From positions 14,942,001 to 15,006,000 of the forward strand of contig CM059622.1 in the NCBI GenBank assembly GCA_030435675.1: DNA of 64,000 nt. Reading direction: 5' to 3'. The number at the start of each line of letters is the position of its first letter. The first letter of the stretch is position 1. The translations under genes were made by a program, and so were the position numbers. The stretch is from Steinernema hermaphroditum (lineage: Eukaryota > Nematoda > Chromadorea > Rhabditida > Steinernematidae). Positions 35,365 to 46,209 of this stretch are shown here, one piece after another. The notes under the pieces are model-generated. The model saw nothing but the letters and a program-made list of their open reading frames with translations. It did not search any database and had not been told where the DNA came from.

Positions 35365-35797
35365 TCACAGAACAGACATAACCACCAGTGCGACAGCCAC
35401 TAGAAGTGCTGGCATCCCGATCTTCGACGATCCATTGCATCGATCGGCAGAACAACAGTTGAACTTCACCTTCATCTCATCTGGGAACTTAGCTTCAACT
35501 TCACCATTTGCCTAAAAACGGTCAGTAATCAATAGAACAAACAGATTGTAAATACCCTGCAGAACCCCACTACGTCACATCCATAGTCGTAGCCCATGAT
35601 TTTGCTGACCTTCACTATAAAATCGACCGATTGCATAGGCAAATGTAATCAAAATTACTTTTCGTTTTATAGCAGAACGTGACTTCCTTGTCGCACTGTT
35701 CCAATTGCTGGGAATCTTTACTTCCTCTATAGCATTTTAGAGAGTGAACGCTGAGGAATAGAGACGATAAAAATACAAGAACGGTGAGGGGACGCAT
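35365..35797 (-). CDS. Ly6-like GPI-anchored surface protein
   Basis: Exons 35797-35659, 35614-35556 and 35511-35365 (introns 44 bp each) give 114 residues. The signal peptide is MRPLTVLVFLSSLFLSVHS. The mature domain starts LKCYRGSK and has EVTFCYKTK, GYDYGCDVVGFC and CCSADRCNGS. These fit the nematode Ly6-like pattern in which a GCD..(L/F)C block precedes the final CC..D.CN. The last 21 residues are hydrophobic (PALLVAVALVVMSVL), fitting a GPI-anchor signal. An upstream in-frame ATG at 35821 would place eight residues before the signal peptide and is less likely. Confidence 0.75.
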
Positions 35798-36084
35798 GCT
35801 TTCGAAGGACGAACACTCCACAAAAACGGCGGTGGAAGATGGTCTGATTTGGGAGTCAATTAGTCATTATGGAGAAGACACTGTTGATCCGTGGACGATG
35901 CCTAATGTGCCTTTTAATCGTTTACACAACAAATGGCGCAGAGACGTCGGCGTCTATTTGGGTCTCAAGGACATGATAATGTCAATGTTGTGGAAAGGCA
36001 GAGAGGGGGGAAATACAACTGATTCGGGGATGAGCGCTTGTCGATCGTAAAGTGGAATATCGAACAAAGGGACGGTTAAGTGAC

Positions 36085-36450
36085 GGTCTTTGTCCCTTCC
36101 CCTCCTATTACGTGGCGCACGCTAATACTTAAAAAGGAACAGCAAACTTCACCCGCTGACTTAGTGTCCGTTATCAACACAGCAGTCTCCTCTCCTTTCG
36201 GAAAACCTCCCCTGAAGCGGCCCAACCCGAAGAGGAGAACCCCTGGGAACAGAACTGTGTAAGTCATTTATTTCATACTAGATGTTACAATCACTCGTTA
36301 GTGGAGTCCCTATGCGATCACTCACGTCGCCAACGCCTCTGACTATCCCAGCAATGAGAAGCCCAGTGTACCGAAGTCGTAGTTTTTGTGAATGCCAGCT
36401 ACTTGATTACCGCCGGTTCCCCTGCTGTAGAGTCACTTAGCCACATACGT
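36085..36450 (+). pseudogene. Broken copy of the 37.3/42.0-kb gene
   Basis: The promoter-like TTAAAAAGG, leader and exon 1 of the family are present but the segment carrying the ATG is deleted (CTTTCGG joins directly to AAAACCTCCCC). Exon 2 runs to about 36345 and then breaks. From about 36375 to 36440 the sequence matches, in the opposite orientation, the exon of the minus-strand paralogue around 39310 (CAGCTACTTGATTACCGCCGG). This is a chimeric, non-functional copy. Confidence 0.75.
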
Positions 36451-36669
36451 TTGGGCCTGTTTGGGCCTTGGCCTTTGGGCCTATTAATTAACGCGAACAA
36501 GAAGTGACGACTCACGGAGTCACCGGGCGATGTGCATCACTGGCACTAATCATTGTGCATTGCTCAGCCTCCTCCCATGACGCACAATAACAGTTTAGAA
36601 GGGACCACAAACTTCACCCGCTGACTCAGTGCCCGTTATCAACAAAGCAGTCTCCTCTCCTTTCTCGAT

Positions 36670-36896
36670 ATGAGCTCTGAACATAAGACTTCTCCTGAAA
36701 CGACCGAAACCAATAAAGAGGACCAATGGGAACAGGACTGTGTAAGTCATTTATTTCATACTAGATGTTCCAATCCACTCGCTAGTGGAGTGCTTACGTC
36801 GACGTCGAAAACTTCGACAACATTGTCGAAGAAGCCAGTTGTAGGAATCGATTCTCCCGTTTCAGTCATTACCCGGAATGTGCCACGCAAGGGTGA
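36670..36896 (+). pseudogene. Truncated copy with intact exon 1
   Basis: Exon 1 (from the ATG at 36670) encodes MSSEHKTSPETTETNKEDQW and keeps the donor. After the conserved intron the second exon starts TGGAGT, then departs from the family (AYVDVENFDNIVEEAS...) and stops at 36896. Its flank at 36955-37130 is nearly identical to 41665-41840. Confidence 0.7.
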
Positions 36897-37312
36897 GTGT
36901 AATAGTGCGGTGAGTGTAGTGTTTGAATCATCGACATTGAATCATCGACAGGACCTAACCATAATCATGAAGTTCAATCTTCAACCAGTCGTCCATATAA
37001 CCGGTTTGAGGTGTTTGGTTGCAGCTGCTCCACCATCGATACGCTAAACTAATGACATTCAATTTGCGTTCACTTCAACTGCGGTTTACACCTCTCTCGC
37101 TCTTGCTCACCGCTCTTCTCAAGCAAACGAGAAGTCGAGCTCGGCACCTCTGTTTACGGAATACACACAGCTTACGCCCATCTCTGCCACTAGCATAGCT
37201 CAACCTCCCCTCCCATTACGTGACGCACTCTAACACCTTAAAAGGGACCACTAACTTCACCCGACGATTCAGTGTCCGTTCCCAAAAGAGCAGTCTCTTC
37301 TCCTTTCTCGAT

Positions 37313-37889
37313 ATGAGCCCTGATCGGAAGACTTCCCCTGAAGCGACGGGACCGGAAAAAGAGAACCCCTGGGAAAAGGACTGTGTAAGTCATTTATTTC
37401 ATACTAGATGTTGCAATCACTCGTTAGTGGAGTCCCTTTGCGATCACTCATGTCGCCAACGCTTCCGACTATCCCATTTGGGTTTCTTGCGAAACCGATT
37501 TCGCCGAAGTGCGACGGAACAACGATAATCTGGCAGAAGTCTTCAGAGGTCTGTTCATGCCATAAATCGCGCCATCCAAAATCAGTATTCCAGAAAGACA
37601 TACCGTCGAAAACCTAATCGGATTCACGAAGATCGAATCGAACAAATACCTCGCTTTTCATCCATCAATCTATCGCGACCCTACATGTCGTGTTTATATC
37701 ACCATTCTCGTCGACATTGAAGGAAAGCCGCAGCTGATCGCCTCTGCCTACCCGATTTGGCCCAACTGCAGTGTTCTGGTCTCCCACGGAACACACGAAT
37801 TAAGGAGAGTGAAGATAGGAGAAATTTGGGTAGACATTGATGGCTTCCGTCATGAACCCAAAAATTTCGATTTTACTCCATATAAATAA
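37313..37889 (+). CDS. Uncharacterised SD-x-PIWVS domain protein, copy 1
   Basis: Exons 37313-37384, 37428-37548 and 37594-37889 give 162 residues. The third exon uses the TATTCCAG acceptor, which skips an in-frame stop in the 45-bp intron. A short charged leader ending ENPWEKDC precedes one domain: THVANASDYPIWVSCETDF, GFTKIESNKYLAFHPS, CRVYITILVDIEGKPQLIAS and GEIWVDIDGFRHEP. The domain looks all-beta. There is no signal peptide, so it is probably intracellular. It is almost identical to the copy at 42015-42588 and a paralogue of the minus-strand genes at 39044 and 41091. No named family is recognised. Confidence 0.75.
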
Positions 37890-37964
37890 TTTACATTATG
37901 CGTTTTACCCAGTATGTCCAACCACAAGAAGCAGGTCCGATTTGGGAGTCAATTAGTTAGTTTG

Positions 37965-38867
37965 TATTGGGTTGTTGCATTGAAAATGTTACGAAATTAA
38001 AATTGTAGTTTATTAACGTTAGTAGCCTCGATCTCACTCAAGGTAGTCACCATTCGGACAAGCAACTACAGTCCAATTCTCGGGCAAAAGCCGGATGTCG
38101 TGTTCAAAGAAAATCCGGGGTTTGGAGTCAAAAAATGTTTTGGTCCCATTTTCGACCTCTTTACCTTATTCTGACTGGTCTCCTCTGATGTATTCATTTA
38201 CGGACGAGTAAACACGACTATAAGATAGGCCTAAGAAATTTCTAGATACATAGAAAAAAAGGAATCTCTCAGCTCAAAGTGGAGGTCCATTCTGGGGGTC
38301 AACTTGAAAAGGTGAGGTTTCAAGCGCCATTCCTGAAATGTGATTCTTTCAACATTTGGTCTCTATTTCCGTGAAGTAGAAGTGAGCTCGTGGAGTCGCT
38401 ATGTGGGCTTGGTAGCTGTGTGTGCTATCTACCTGTGTGCTATCTACCATAGCCTGTTATGCAGTACTGTAGCACTTGACCTATTGAAAACATTGAAGTT
38501 AAGAGAACATGGTGATATGACAATACCATCTTTTTTAAGTTTGCTCATTTTGTGATATATGACCAGCACAGAGATATGTGCGCTATGTAGGTTAGAACCA
38601 GTAATGCACATGGTTGAAAGCAGTCACCGTGTACCACACAATTAATACCATAGGAAGCCGCGATTTCGAGGCGCCAAAAAAATGCCCCATTCAGACATAA
38701 TAGACCTTCCACATCACGAGGAATGCAATGTACAAGTCGCCACTCATAATCTGGGATGGGAGTTAACTGCACTCACCAACGCGCCCATCGATTATGACCT
38801 AGGAGTAAACATTGCGAAAATAGACAATGTTTATCATTTGTAACATTTTCAATGCAGCAATCCAATA
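37965..38867 (-). mobile_element. Degenerate mariner-family element
   Basis: The ends are inverted repeats of about 30 bp beginning TATTGG (left TATTGGGTTGTTGCATTGAA; right end reversed TATTGGATTGCTGCATTGAA), flanked by TA. On the minus strand at about 38040-38105 the frame reads LLPENWTVVACPNGDYLE then stop, the typical C-terminus of mariner transposases. At ~900 bp, compared with ~1.3 kb for full elements, and without a long frame, it is an internally deleted, dead copy. Confidence 0.8.
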
Positions 38868-39043
38868 GAAAGTTCAGTTGACACGTTGACCGTTCCTTGC
38901 TTTGCGCGTTTTCTCTACACTTCTGCAGTTTTCGATCTTTCAAATATGTACTACTGTAGTGTTTTCTTTTGTTTTCTTTTCGAACATTACTAAAAAATGT
39001 GATGCGCGTTAAGCAACACTGTACGTAGTCGGTATTTCCATCT

Positions 39044-40364
39044 CTATTTATTCCATAGATCGTGTCTATTCCCCACCGTGTCAACCCATATCTCTCCCAT
39101 CTCGGTCTCCAAGATATTATGACCTTTCGATACGATAACACTGTAGTTCGGAAACGCCGAGTAGTTCGAGCAGATCACCGCCAGCTCTCCTTCCGCCTTC
39201 TCCAGCATTACGGTGATGTACACCCGACAGGAAGGGTCATTTCGGATAGGCGGCTCGAAAACGAGGTACTTTCTCGAGTTGATTTTTGTGAATCCCAGCT
39301 GCTTGATTACCGCCGGTTCACCTAAAATTCAATAAGATGGGGCTTTGGATAGTTTTACAGATCTATGACTCTAGGTCGACTCCTTCTTAGACAGCTCTAA
39401 ACAAACCTTTCAGGAATGGATTCGTCAAACGAGTTTTCAGTTTCCTGGATTCTTCTTTATCGGAAAGACAAGAAACCCAAATCGGAAAATCACTTGCGTT
39501 GGCCACGTGCGTTTGGGCGAGGTAGTGCCACTGGAAAGGAAATTTAAAGCCATACACATCGGCAGTAGGTGACCACTTACGTAAAACTTTTCCGTCCATG
39601 GATTCTCAGATTGGTCGCTTTCCGTTTCTTCCTCCTCTTGCACACTATCATCGCTTTCTTCCCCTTCGTCTTCTATTACATCCTCACTTTCTGCTTCCCT
39701 TAGCACTTTCTCGTCTTCCTTTTCTTCCTCCTCCTGTACACTAGCACATTCGTCCACTTCTTCCTCTTCGTCCTCATTTTCTCCTACTCCTAGCAGTGAC
39801 TCGATATCGCTATCTTCGACATCCAAATCCTCGAGCGCTTCCACATCAAAGACGACCTTCTTCTCCTTCTTCTTCTTTTTCATAATCCCATCTACTGGCC
39901 GTTCATGAAATCTGAGTTCAGTGCCGTAGATGGCTATAGCGTCCGATTCGGACATGTACTTGGTTTCTATGAGAGTTAGATTCGCTTAACAAGAAGAAAT
40001 TAAGTTGATGCGTGCAGAATCGGAAGCTCTTACATAGCTGCTTTCCTTCGTAGACTTGGACAAAAACGATGGCTGTTTCAGAACCATCGCAATCACAGCA
40101 AATGCTGAATAGCATACCCATGCATGGCGCTATTTTGGTGATTCCGTTCAAAGTGGCCTGCTCGTTCAAATCACTCCCATCATCTGGAGAAACATCGATG
40201 TGAACCCAAACGTGGTCATCAGAGTTGTTCTGGAAAAGGATGCTTCTTCGGGAGGAGGAGAAGAAACCGCTGTGGAATTTCCAGTAACACCAATCGAAGG
40301 ACGACCAAAATCCTTTTCGTAGTCTATTCGTTGCGCTCTTCTTGTTCTCGTCCACGAACTGCAT
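39044..40364 (-). CDS. Two-domain SD-x-PIWVS family protein with acidic linker
   Basis: Exons 40364-40034, 39984-39581, 39530-39407 and 39321-39044 join in phase to give 378 residues. The N-terminal ~140 residues hold a diverged domain copy (NNSDDHVWVHID, GITKIAPCMG, TAIVFVQVYEG). A linker of about 100 residues is nearly all Asp/Glu/Ser after a KKKKKEKK patch. The C-terminal domain follows ENPWTEKFY|W, with the intron at the same place as in the short paralogues, and contains THVANASDFPIWVS, GFTKINSRKYLVFEPP and CRVYITVMLEKAEGELAV. The acidic linker suggests a chaperone-like or nuclear role, but this is inference. Function unknown. Confidence 0.75.
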
Positions 40365-41090
40365 GCTTCCCACTGATCTAACAAGAATTATGTATAAGCT
40401 GTTCAGGACATATGGACTATAGGTGGAGGCGAGCCATCAGAACCAAGCCGAGTCAAGCCAACAATCCAAAACTTTCAAATTACTACCTGCCGATACGGTT
40501 CAGCCAGGATCGGGTGGATCGAGCCAGAGCCTGAACCGGGAGGGCTCGAATCTCAAATTTAAATGTAACCTACTCACTTGAGGATCGTTTTGTATGCCGG
40601 TGACAATAGTCACTTTTCGCAAGGAACGATAGCAAGAGATAGCAAAAGATGAGAGAAAACCACATGCCTTTTGCCCGTTCGCTAAATGTGTTTGTCTCTG
40701 ATCGTCTGCGCACTCTTCACAAACGCATGAAAACCCCCTCGTAGGACCACTTTTTGAGGAACACACAGTTGTACATCGAGTATGCCCCCGTGGGCTTTTC
40801 AAATTAAATTCTGCTTCTGATTCACAACACGCCAGGTGAAGGTCAAGTAGCTTCTGAGGTCATGTCTTTCATGAATATACGAGTCTATTCTCTATAGAAC
40901 AAATGGGTTTTCGGGGATGTTCGGGTGTTGCTGTTGCGAGAGTCGCCGAGTATGTGGGCTTTCCAACACTCGTAAGACCACTTTTCAGAGAAGTTCTCCA
41001 TGGAAATGTTCGTTCAATTCTTTTTATGTAGTATTGCTTCTTATGCACGCAATAATTCAATGTAATTTGCTATCTGTTATTGCTATGGTT
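40365..41090. other. Intergenic, no supported gene
   Basis: A minus-strand frame at 40500-40802 is open but has no family match. A CTTGTTAG acceptor lies just upstream of the 40364 start, so an outron or a further 5' exon of that gene may lie here. Confidence 0.4.
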
Positions 41091-41710
41091 TTAATGTCCC
41101 GGAGGCTGTTGCCCCAAGGATGGATTTTTCGATTGATTTAGAACAGCAGAAGAGCTACAACAGTACCTTTCAATCTCGTGCAATCGTCCGTGGAAATCCA
41201 AGCATGGATTGTCGTCGCTCATAAGCGTAATCGTCTCTTCCCTGGTTACAATTATGCTCTGCCAGATGATGAGAGGATGCAGAGTCGCTATGGGTTTTGC
41301 CGTCTTTCCGTCCGACCTTGTGACAAAGACAGTCACGTAGACATACTGACAGTAGTGGCTTATACTCAGTTTTCTGACGTCGCCCGGCTCAACGCAATTG
41401 AAGCCGTGTCTCTTCAGCTTCCTCACATCTGTAGCCAATACAATAGCAGCTGATTTTATATATTCCCCAGGGTACCTGTTCGTCTTCGCAGGGCCGCCGT
41501 CAAAGGCTCATCGGAGTAATAGAGCTTGACCCAAACGGTCGCCTTCAGAGTTGCATTGGAGACGAATGTGGCGGGGATACTATTGGTCAGCTTTCGAAGC
41601 GTCCAGTGGTGGTCATCTATGAATGAATTTATCTGAATCATTTATCTGATTGAATCATCCTATAGGACCTAACCATAATCTTGAACTTCAATCTTCAACC
41701 AGTCGTCCAT
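41091..41710 (-). CDS. Diverged member of the SD-x-PIWVS domain family
   Basis: Exons 41710-41674, 41616-41476 and 41428-41091 give 171 residues. Family features are ATFVSNATLKATVWVKLYYSD (equivalent of THVANASDYPIWVSCETD), RHGFNCVEPGDVRK, CQYVYVTVFVTRSDGK and PLIIWQSIIVTREE. Intron positions correspond to those of the paralogues. It starts MDDWLKIEVQDY; a start further upstream cannot be excluded. Exon 1 lies in a flank duplicated at 36955-37060, where the rest of the gene is missing. Confidence 0.65.
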
Positions 41711-42014
41711 ATAACCGGTTTGAGGCGTTTGGTTGCAGCTGCTCCACCATCGATACGCTAAACTAATGACATTCAATTTGCGTTCACTTCAATTGAGGTT
41801 TACACCTCTCTCGCTCTTGCTCACCGCTCTCCTCGAACGTTACCTCTGCTTACGAAATGCATATATCTTACGTCCATCTTTGCCACGATTCATTACACAT
41901 AGTTCAGCCTCCTCCTATTACGTGACGCACTTTAACACCTTAAAAGGGACGACAAACTTCACCCGCTGACTCAGTGTCCGTTATCAACAGAGCAGTCTCC
42001 TCTCCTTTCTCGAT

Positions 42015-42588
42015 ATGAGCTCTGAACAGAAGACTTCCCCTGAGACGACCGAACCCGAAGAGGAGAACCCCTGGGAACAGAACTGTGTAAGTCATTTATT
42101 TCATACTAGATGTTGCAATCACTCGTTAGTGGAGTCCCTATGCGATCACTCATGTCGCCAACGCTTCCGACTATCCCATTTGGGTTTCTTGCGAAACCGA
42201 TTTCGTCGAAGTGCAACGGAACAACGATAATCTGGCAGAAGTCTTCAGAGGTCTGTTCATGCCATAAATCGCGCCATCCAAAATCAGTATTCCAGAAAGA
42301 CATACCGTTGAAAACCCAATCGGATTCACAAAGATCGAATCGAACAAATACCTCGCCTTTCATCCATCAATCTATCGCGACCCTACATGTCGTGTTTATA
42401 TCACCATTCTCGTCGACATTGAAGGAAAGCCGCAGCTGATCGCCTCTGCCTACCCGATTTGGCCCAACTACAGTGTTCTGGTCTCCCACGGAACACACGA
42501 ATTAAGGAGAGTGAAGATGGGAGAAATTTGGGTAGACATTGATGGCTTCCGTCATGGACCCAAAAATTTCGATTTTATTTATAAATAA
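42015..42588 (+). CDS. Uncharacterised SD-x-PIWVS domain protein, copy 2
   Basis: Exons 42015-42086, 42130-42250 and 42296-42588 give 161 residues. It is nearly identical, including introns and about 350 bp of 5' flank, to the copy at 37313-37889. Differences are scattered substitutions (for example DFVEVQRNN against DFAEVRRNN) and one codon fewer near the end. The promoter has CACCTTAAAAGGGACGACAA about 75 bp before the ATG, shared with all copies. The 3' end lies about 100 bp from the convergent pseudoprotease 2. Confidence 0.75.
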
Positions 42589-42693
42589 TTTAGTCTTAAA
42601 TAACAAATTCTTAAATGATGGCTAGTAAATACACATACGTATGTGCTCAGTCGATGCTACATGGAAATGTTTTATCACTGGATCAAACTTCAT

Positions 42694-43838
42694 TCATTGA
42701 TGACAACTGGTATCACCAGCAACCCAGTCGTTATACAAGAAGCCTAGTGTTCCGAAGTCGTAGTCGAATCCGACGCAGTAACTTCCGAGCAGAGGCAGAC
42801 CGAAGTACCACTCTGGGCCAAACCCGTTTGCCGCCGAGTCCTCAAAGTTGACGATGCACTTTCCGTTGGGGAGAGGCTGCCACGTGTAGAGGTACTGATC
42901 TGGCGTGATCTTCAGCACCACGTTGTCCAGCTGGAGTTCCAAATCGGGGAATTTACCGTAGCACCATTGGGTATAGCCACCGTACTCGTCGTCCCACGTG
43001 GCGTTTATCTGCTTCACCAGAATGTTCAAGTACTTCTTGGGCATGCCAATGTAGGCGCTCGTGGAGGCGATGACTCCATTGCCGTTGAACTTGGTCGTGT
43101 AGTTGCCGAGGGTGAGTCCGTAGAAGCCGAACTGCCAGTAGCTTCTCGAGGTCGTGGGCACCATGTAGGTCGGGTACTCCTGATACTCATCGCAGATCGC
43201 TCCGATCTTGTACGACCCTTCGCAGCCATCTTTCGCCACGACCAGTTCGAAACGGCGAAGGGCCGGTTTCTGGTGGAAGTAGGCGTATGGGAAGAATGTC
43301 GCTTGGGGATATCGCTTCAACGAGGGCCAGCCAAAGCCCAAATGATTTCGCTTGGATTTGACGAAAGTGAGGTTGTACATCCAGTGGTCGTCTATGTCTT
43401 CTCCCTTCGAAATGAATTAGATGGGATGCGTGAATGATATACCTACTTTGAATGTCTCCATGGCGAGATGGTCGTTGATGTTGATGTAGGTAGGCGAATG
43501 CTGGTAGTGGTAGCAACCCTCTTTCGTGGAGTTGGCAGTTGGGCAAAGGGACATCTCCATCTCTCCCGACAGAGTGTCCAAAATGAAACCGTGGCCTTCG
43601 AAGTTTTCTCTCCCGACAAAGAGTTCCGTCGAAAGTAGATACTCATCTCCAGAATAATGGTGGTAGATCGCTTCCTGTGCCTTCCTGAAGAGGTAAGGAT
43701 GAGCGACACAGGGAATACCTACTTGGGAAGATGGTTTCTAGCATGTACTCGAATATTAGCTTTGTGCTTATTACGCTGATTGACTGCAAACGAGCTGCAA
43801 AGCAGCACGAGGCCAAGGAGCACGAACCACATAAGCAT
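42694..43838 (-). CDS. Pepsin-like aspartic pseudoprotease 2
   Basis: Exons 43838-43723, 43684-43447 and 43404-42694 give 354 residues, with intron positions identical to gene 1. Signal peptide MLMWFVLLGLVLLCSSFA. The first active-site region reads FILDTLSGEMEMSLC (DTLS for DTGS). The second reads VIASTSAYIGMP (ASTS for DTGT), and GFGPEWYFGLPLLGSYC replaces the usual WILGD block. NAT and NYT are N-glycosylation sequons. It is closest to gene 3, and both lie in the same orientation with similar promoters, so they probably arose by tandem duplication. Expected to be secreted and catalytically inactive. Confidence 0.85.
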
Positions 43839-43879
43839 AGTGGCGATGGAGGCAACTCGATCGTAAAGTGATTAGACAC

Positions 43880-43937
43880 CTTATATGCGCTCCCTTATCA
43901 GGGAACTCCATGGAACTAATCGGTCATATGAGCGTTG
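43880..43937 (-). promoter_or_regulatory. Core promoter module of pseudoprotease gene 2
   Basis: On the minus strand: CAACGCTCATATGACC (43937-43922), TGATAAG (43900-43894) and ATATAA (43886-43881), the same order and spacing as upstream of gene 1. Confidence 0.75.
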
Positions 43938-44049
43938 CAGCCAGTAATGCAAATAAGGGTCACTTACCATATGATCTATCAGGACTTGTCAGGCCTTCTT
44001 GGCTAGGCGTTGAAGTTACAACTCCCTGGTGTTCCATACCGCATCCTGC

Positions 44050-44340
44050 ACACTAGTGATATACCGGAACGCAAACCGGAACGAACCGGAACGAACCGGA
44101 ATCAGTCAGAAGGTCCGGGGTTCGAATCCGCCTGCGGCCAAACTTTTTTCTATGTACTTTTTCTGCACGTTTTTCCGCAGATTTAAATTTTGCTTACGTA
44201 GAATCAGACAGTGAAACAGTTTCCAGAATGTTATGTCGAGAAAATACGAAAATAAAAAAGTTTTGCTCGCGGGTGGATTCGAACCGCGGACCTTCTGACT
44301 GATTCCGATTCGTGCCTGTTTCCGTTCCGGTGAATCCCTA
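44050..44340. repeat. Inverted repeat built from two tRNA-like 3' halves
   Basis: The left arm (about 44050-44145) has tandem CCGGAACGAA units, then AATCAGTCAGAAGGTC and a T-arm-like GGGGTTCGAATCC with acceptor-like GCCTGCGGCCA. The right arm (about 44255-44338) carries the same parts inverted. The spacer is AT-rich. This looks like a foldback made of tRNA-derived SINE ends, not a working tRNA. Confidence 0.7.
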
Positions 44341-44774
44341 CTGCACATTCAAAAAGCAGTTCAATATAATAATATTTTAGCGCTTCATTCTATGGTTATG
44401 GTTAGTCTATTAGAGGTCAGGACCCGCCCGTGGGTGAGTCCCATACCGGTGATCAAACCAATCGGCGGACGAGCTCTCTCCACTTCTTCATGCTGTTTAT
44501 ATAAAAGATTCATAAGAAAGTATGGTACTTGAACACTATATAAGAAGAGAGAAACTGAGATGAGATCGGAATCGACACTATCCACCTGACTGGTTCCCAT
44601 ACCAGCGATATCACCTCTGGATTTTCGGCTCACATTCGAATCGGACTCCACACCGGATACGCTAAGGGCGAGTTGTAGAAGGAGAAGACCCGCGGTCCTT
44701 TTTCATATAATCGTTCCTTGGAAAGCCAACTACACAGACGACCCTTTATTATCAGTGTTTGAAATGACAGATCA
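44341..44774. other. Intergenic, no supported gene
   Basis: An imperfect inverted pair of CCCATACCGGTGATC and CCCATACCAGCGATATC (about 44440 and 44597) is the only structure seen. Confidence 0.35.
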
Positions 44775-45942
44775 CTAAGTGTGACAGTTAGGATCATCTG
44801 ACGTCATGTCGTTGTACATGAAGGATAGCATTCCAAAATCGTAGTCGAAGCTGACACAGTAGCTCGAGAAGAGAGGCAGCCCAAAGTACCACTCGGGACC
44901 GAAGCCGCGAAGCCCCGAATCTTCAACGTTTACGATGCACTTTCCATTTTCCAGAGGCATCCACGTGTAAAGGTACTGCTCCGACTTGATCTTCAGCACC
45001 ACATTGTATAACTGGAGTTCCAAATCGGGGAAGTTCCCGTAGCACCACTGGGTGTAGCCACCGTACTCGTCGTCCCATGTGGCGTTTATCTGCTGCATGA
45101 AGATTTTGAGGTACTTTTTGGCCATGCCGATGTAGGCGCTCGTGGAATCGACGACGCCGTTGGTGTTGAACTTGGCCGTGTAGTTGCCGAAGGTGAGTCC
45201 GTAGAAGCCGAACTGCCAGTAGCTCCTTGAGGTCGTGGGCACCATGTAGGTCGGGTACTCCTGATACTCATCGCAGATGGCACCCCACGTATACCCTCCT
45301 GTGCATCCATCTCTCGCGACTTGCATTCGGAATCGTCGGAGGCAAGGCTTCTGATGAAAGTAGACGTCAGGGTAAAATGTGTCCTGTGGGTACTTTCTCA
45401 GGGAAGGCCAGCCAAGGCCGATGCGATTCTGTCGTTTGTAGCTCGACTTGACGAAGGTCAAGTTGTACATCCATTTGTCGTCTATATTTTGACCCTGTTT
45501 CAAAGTATCAAAAGTGAATAATATTCCAGATCTACCTTGAATGTCTCCATGGCGATGTTGTTGTCGATGTTGATGTAGCTCGGCGAGTACTGGTACAAGT
45601 AGCACGGCTTCATCGCGTCCGTGAGATTCGTAGACGGACAGAGATGAACCTCCAAATCGCCGGACGTAGTGTCCAGAAAGAATTCGCCATCGGCCCCATT
45701 CTCTCTACCGATGTAGACGTCAGTCGCCAGAAGACTCGCGTCGATGGGGTAATGATGAAAGAGCTTCTCTTGTGTTTTCCTAAAAGGAAATCGCTGAGAG
45801 ATTGGAGACATCAGTTAGGGACTGACCTGGGAAGGAAATACTTCGAATTCACTCTAACATTCTGTGGGTATTTACTTCTCTTCTTCGTGGAAAGCGAGCT
45901 GCAAAGCAGCACGAGGCCGAGGAACACAAACCACTTAAGCAT
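44775..45942 (-). CDS. Pepsin-like aspartic pseudoprotease 3 (keeps second Asp)
   Basis: Exons 45942-45827, 45779-45536 and 45494-44775 give 359 residues. Signal peptide MLKWFVFLGLVLLCSSLS. The N lobe has EFFLDTTSGDLEVHLCPS (DTTS for DTGS). The C lobe has VVDSTSAYIGMA, so the second Asp is retained but the motif is DSTS rather than DTGT, and the flanking GMP has become GMA. GFGPEWYFGLPLFSSYC is conserved. The Gly of both DTG turns is missing, which should prevent a normal active site. Of the five genes this is the least altered, and it may show an intermediate step in the loss of catalysis. Confidence 0.85.
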
Positions 45943-45982
45943 AGTGGCGATGGAGGCAACTCGGTGGCAGACTGATTACACG

Positions 45983-46046
45983 CTTTTATATGTGGTCGCT
46001 TATCGCGGAACTCCACGGAACTACTCCACCGGTCATATGAGCGTTG
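45983..46046 (-). promoter_or_regulatory. Core promoter module of pseudoprotease gene 3
   Basis: On the minus strand: CAACGCTCATATGACC (46046-46031), GATAAG (46004-45999, here CGATAAG) and TATAAAAG (45990-45983). Confidence 0.75.
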
Positions 46047-46209
46047 CAACCAGGAATGTTGGCAAGTTTTATGATCAAACTGCTGAATAGTTTACTAAAC
46101 AGAAAAGCTAGGCAGCAGTCAGTAAAGGTATATTAATTGAAGACAAAATGACTGGACTTCGTCTGAAATAACTTCTTCTTAACGTCCATGTGACTGGTAC
46201 TTTTTCAGA

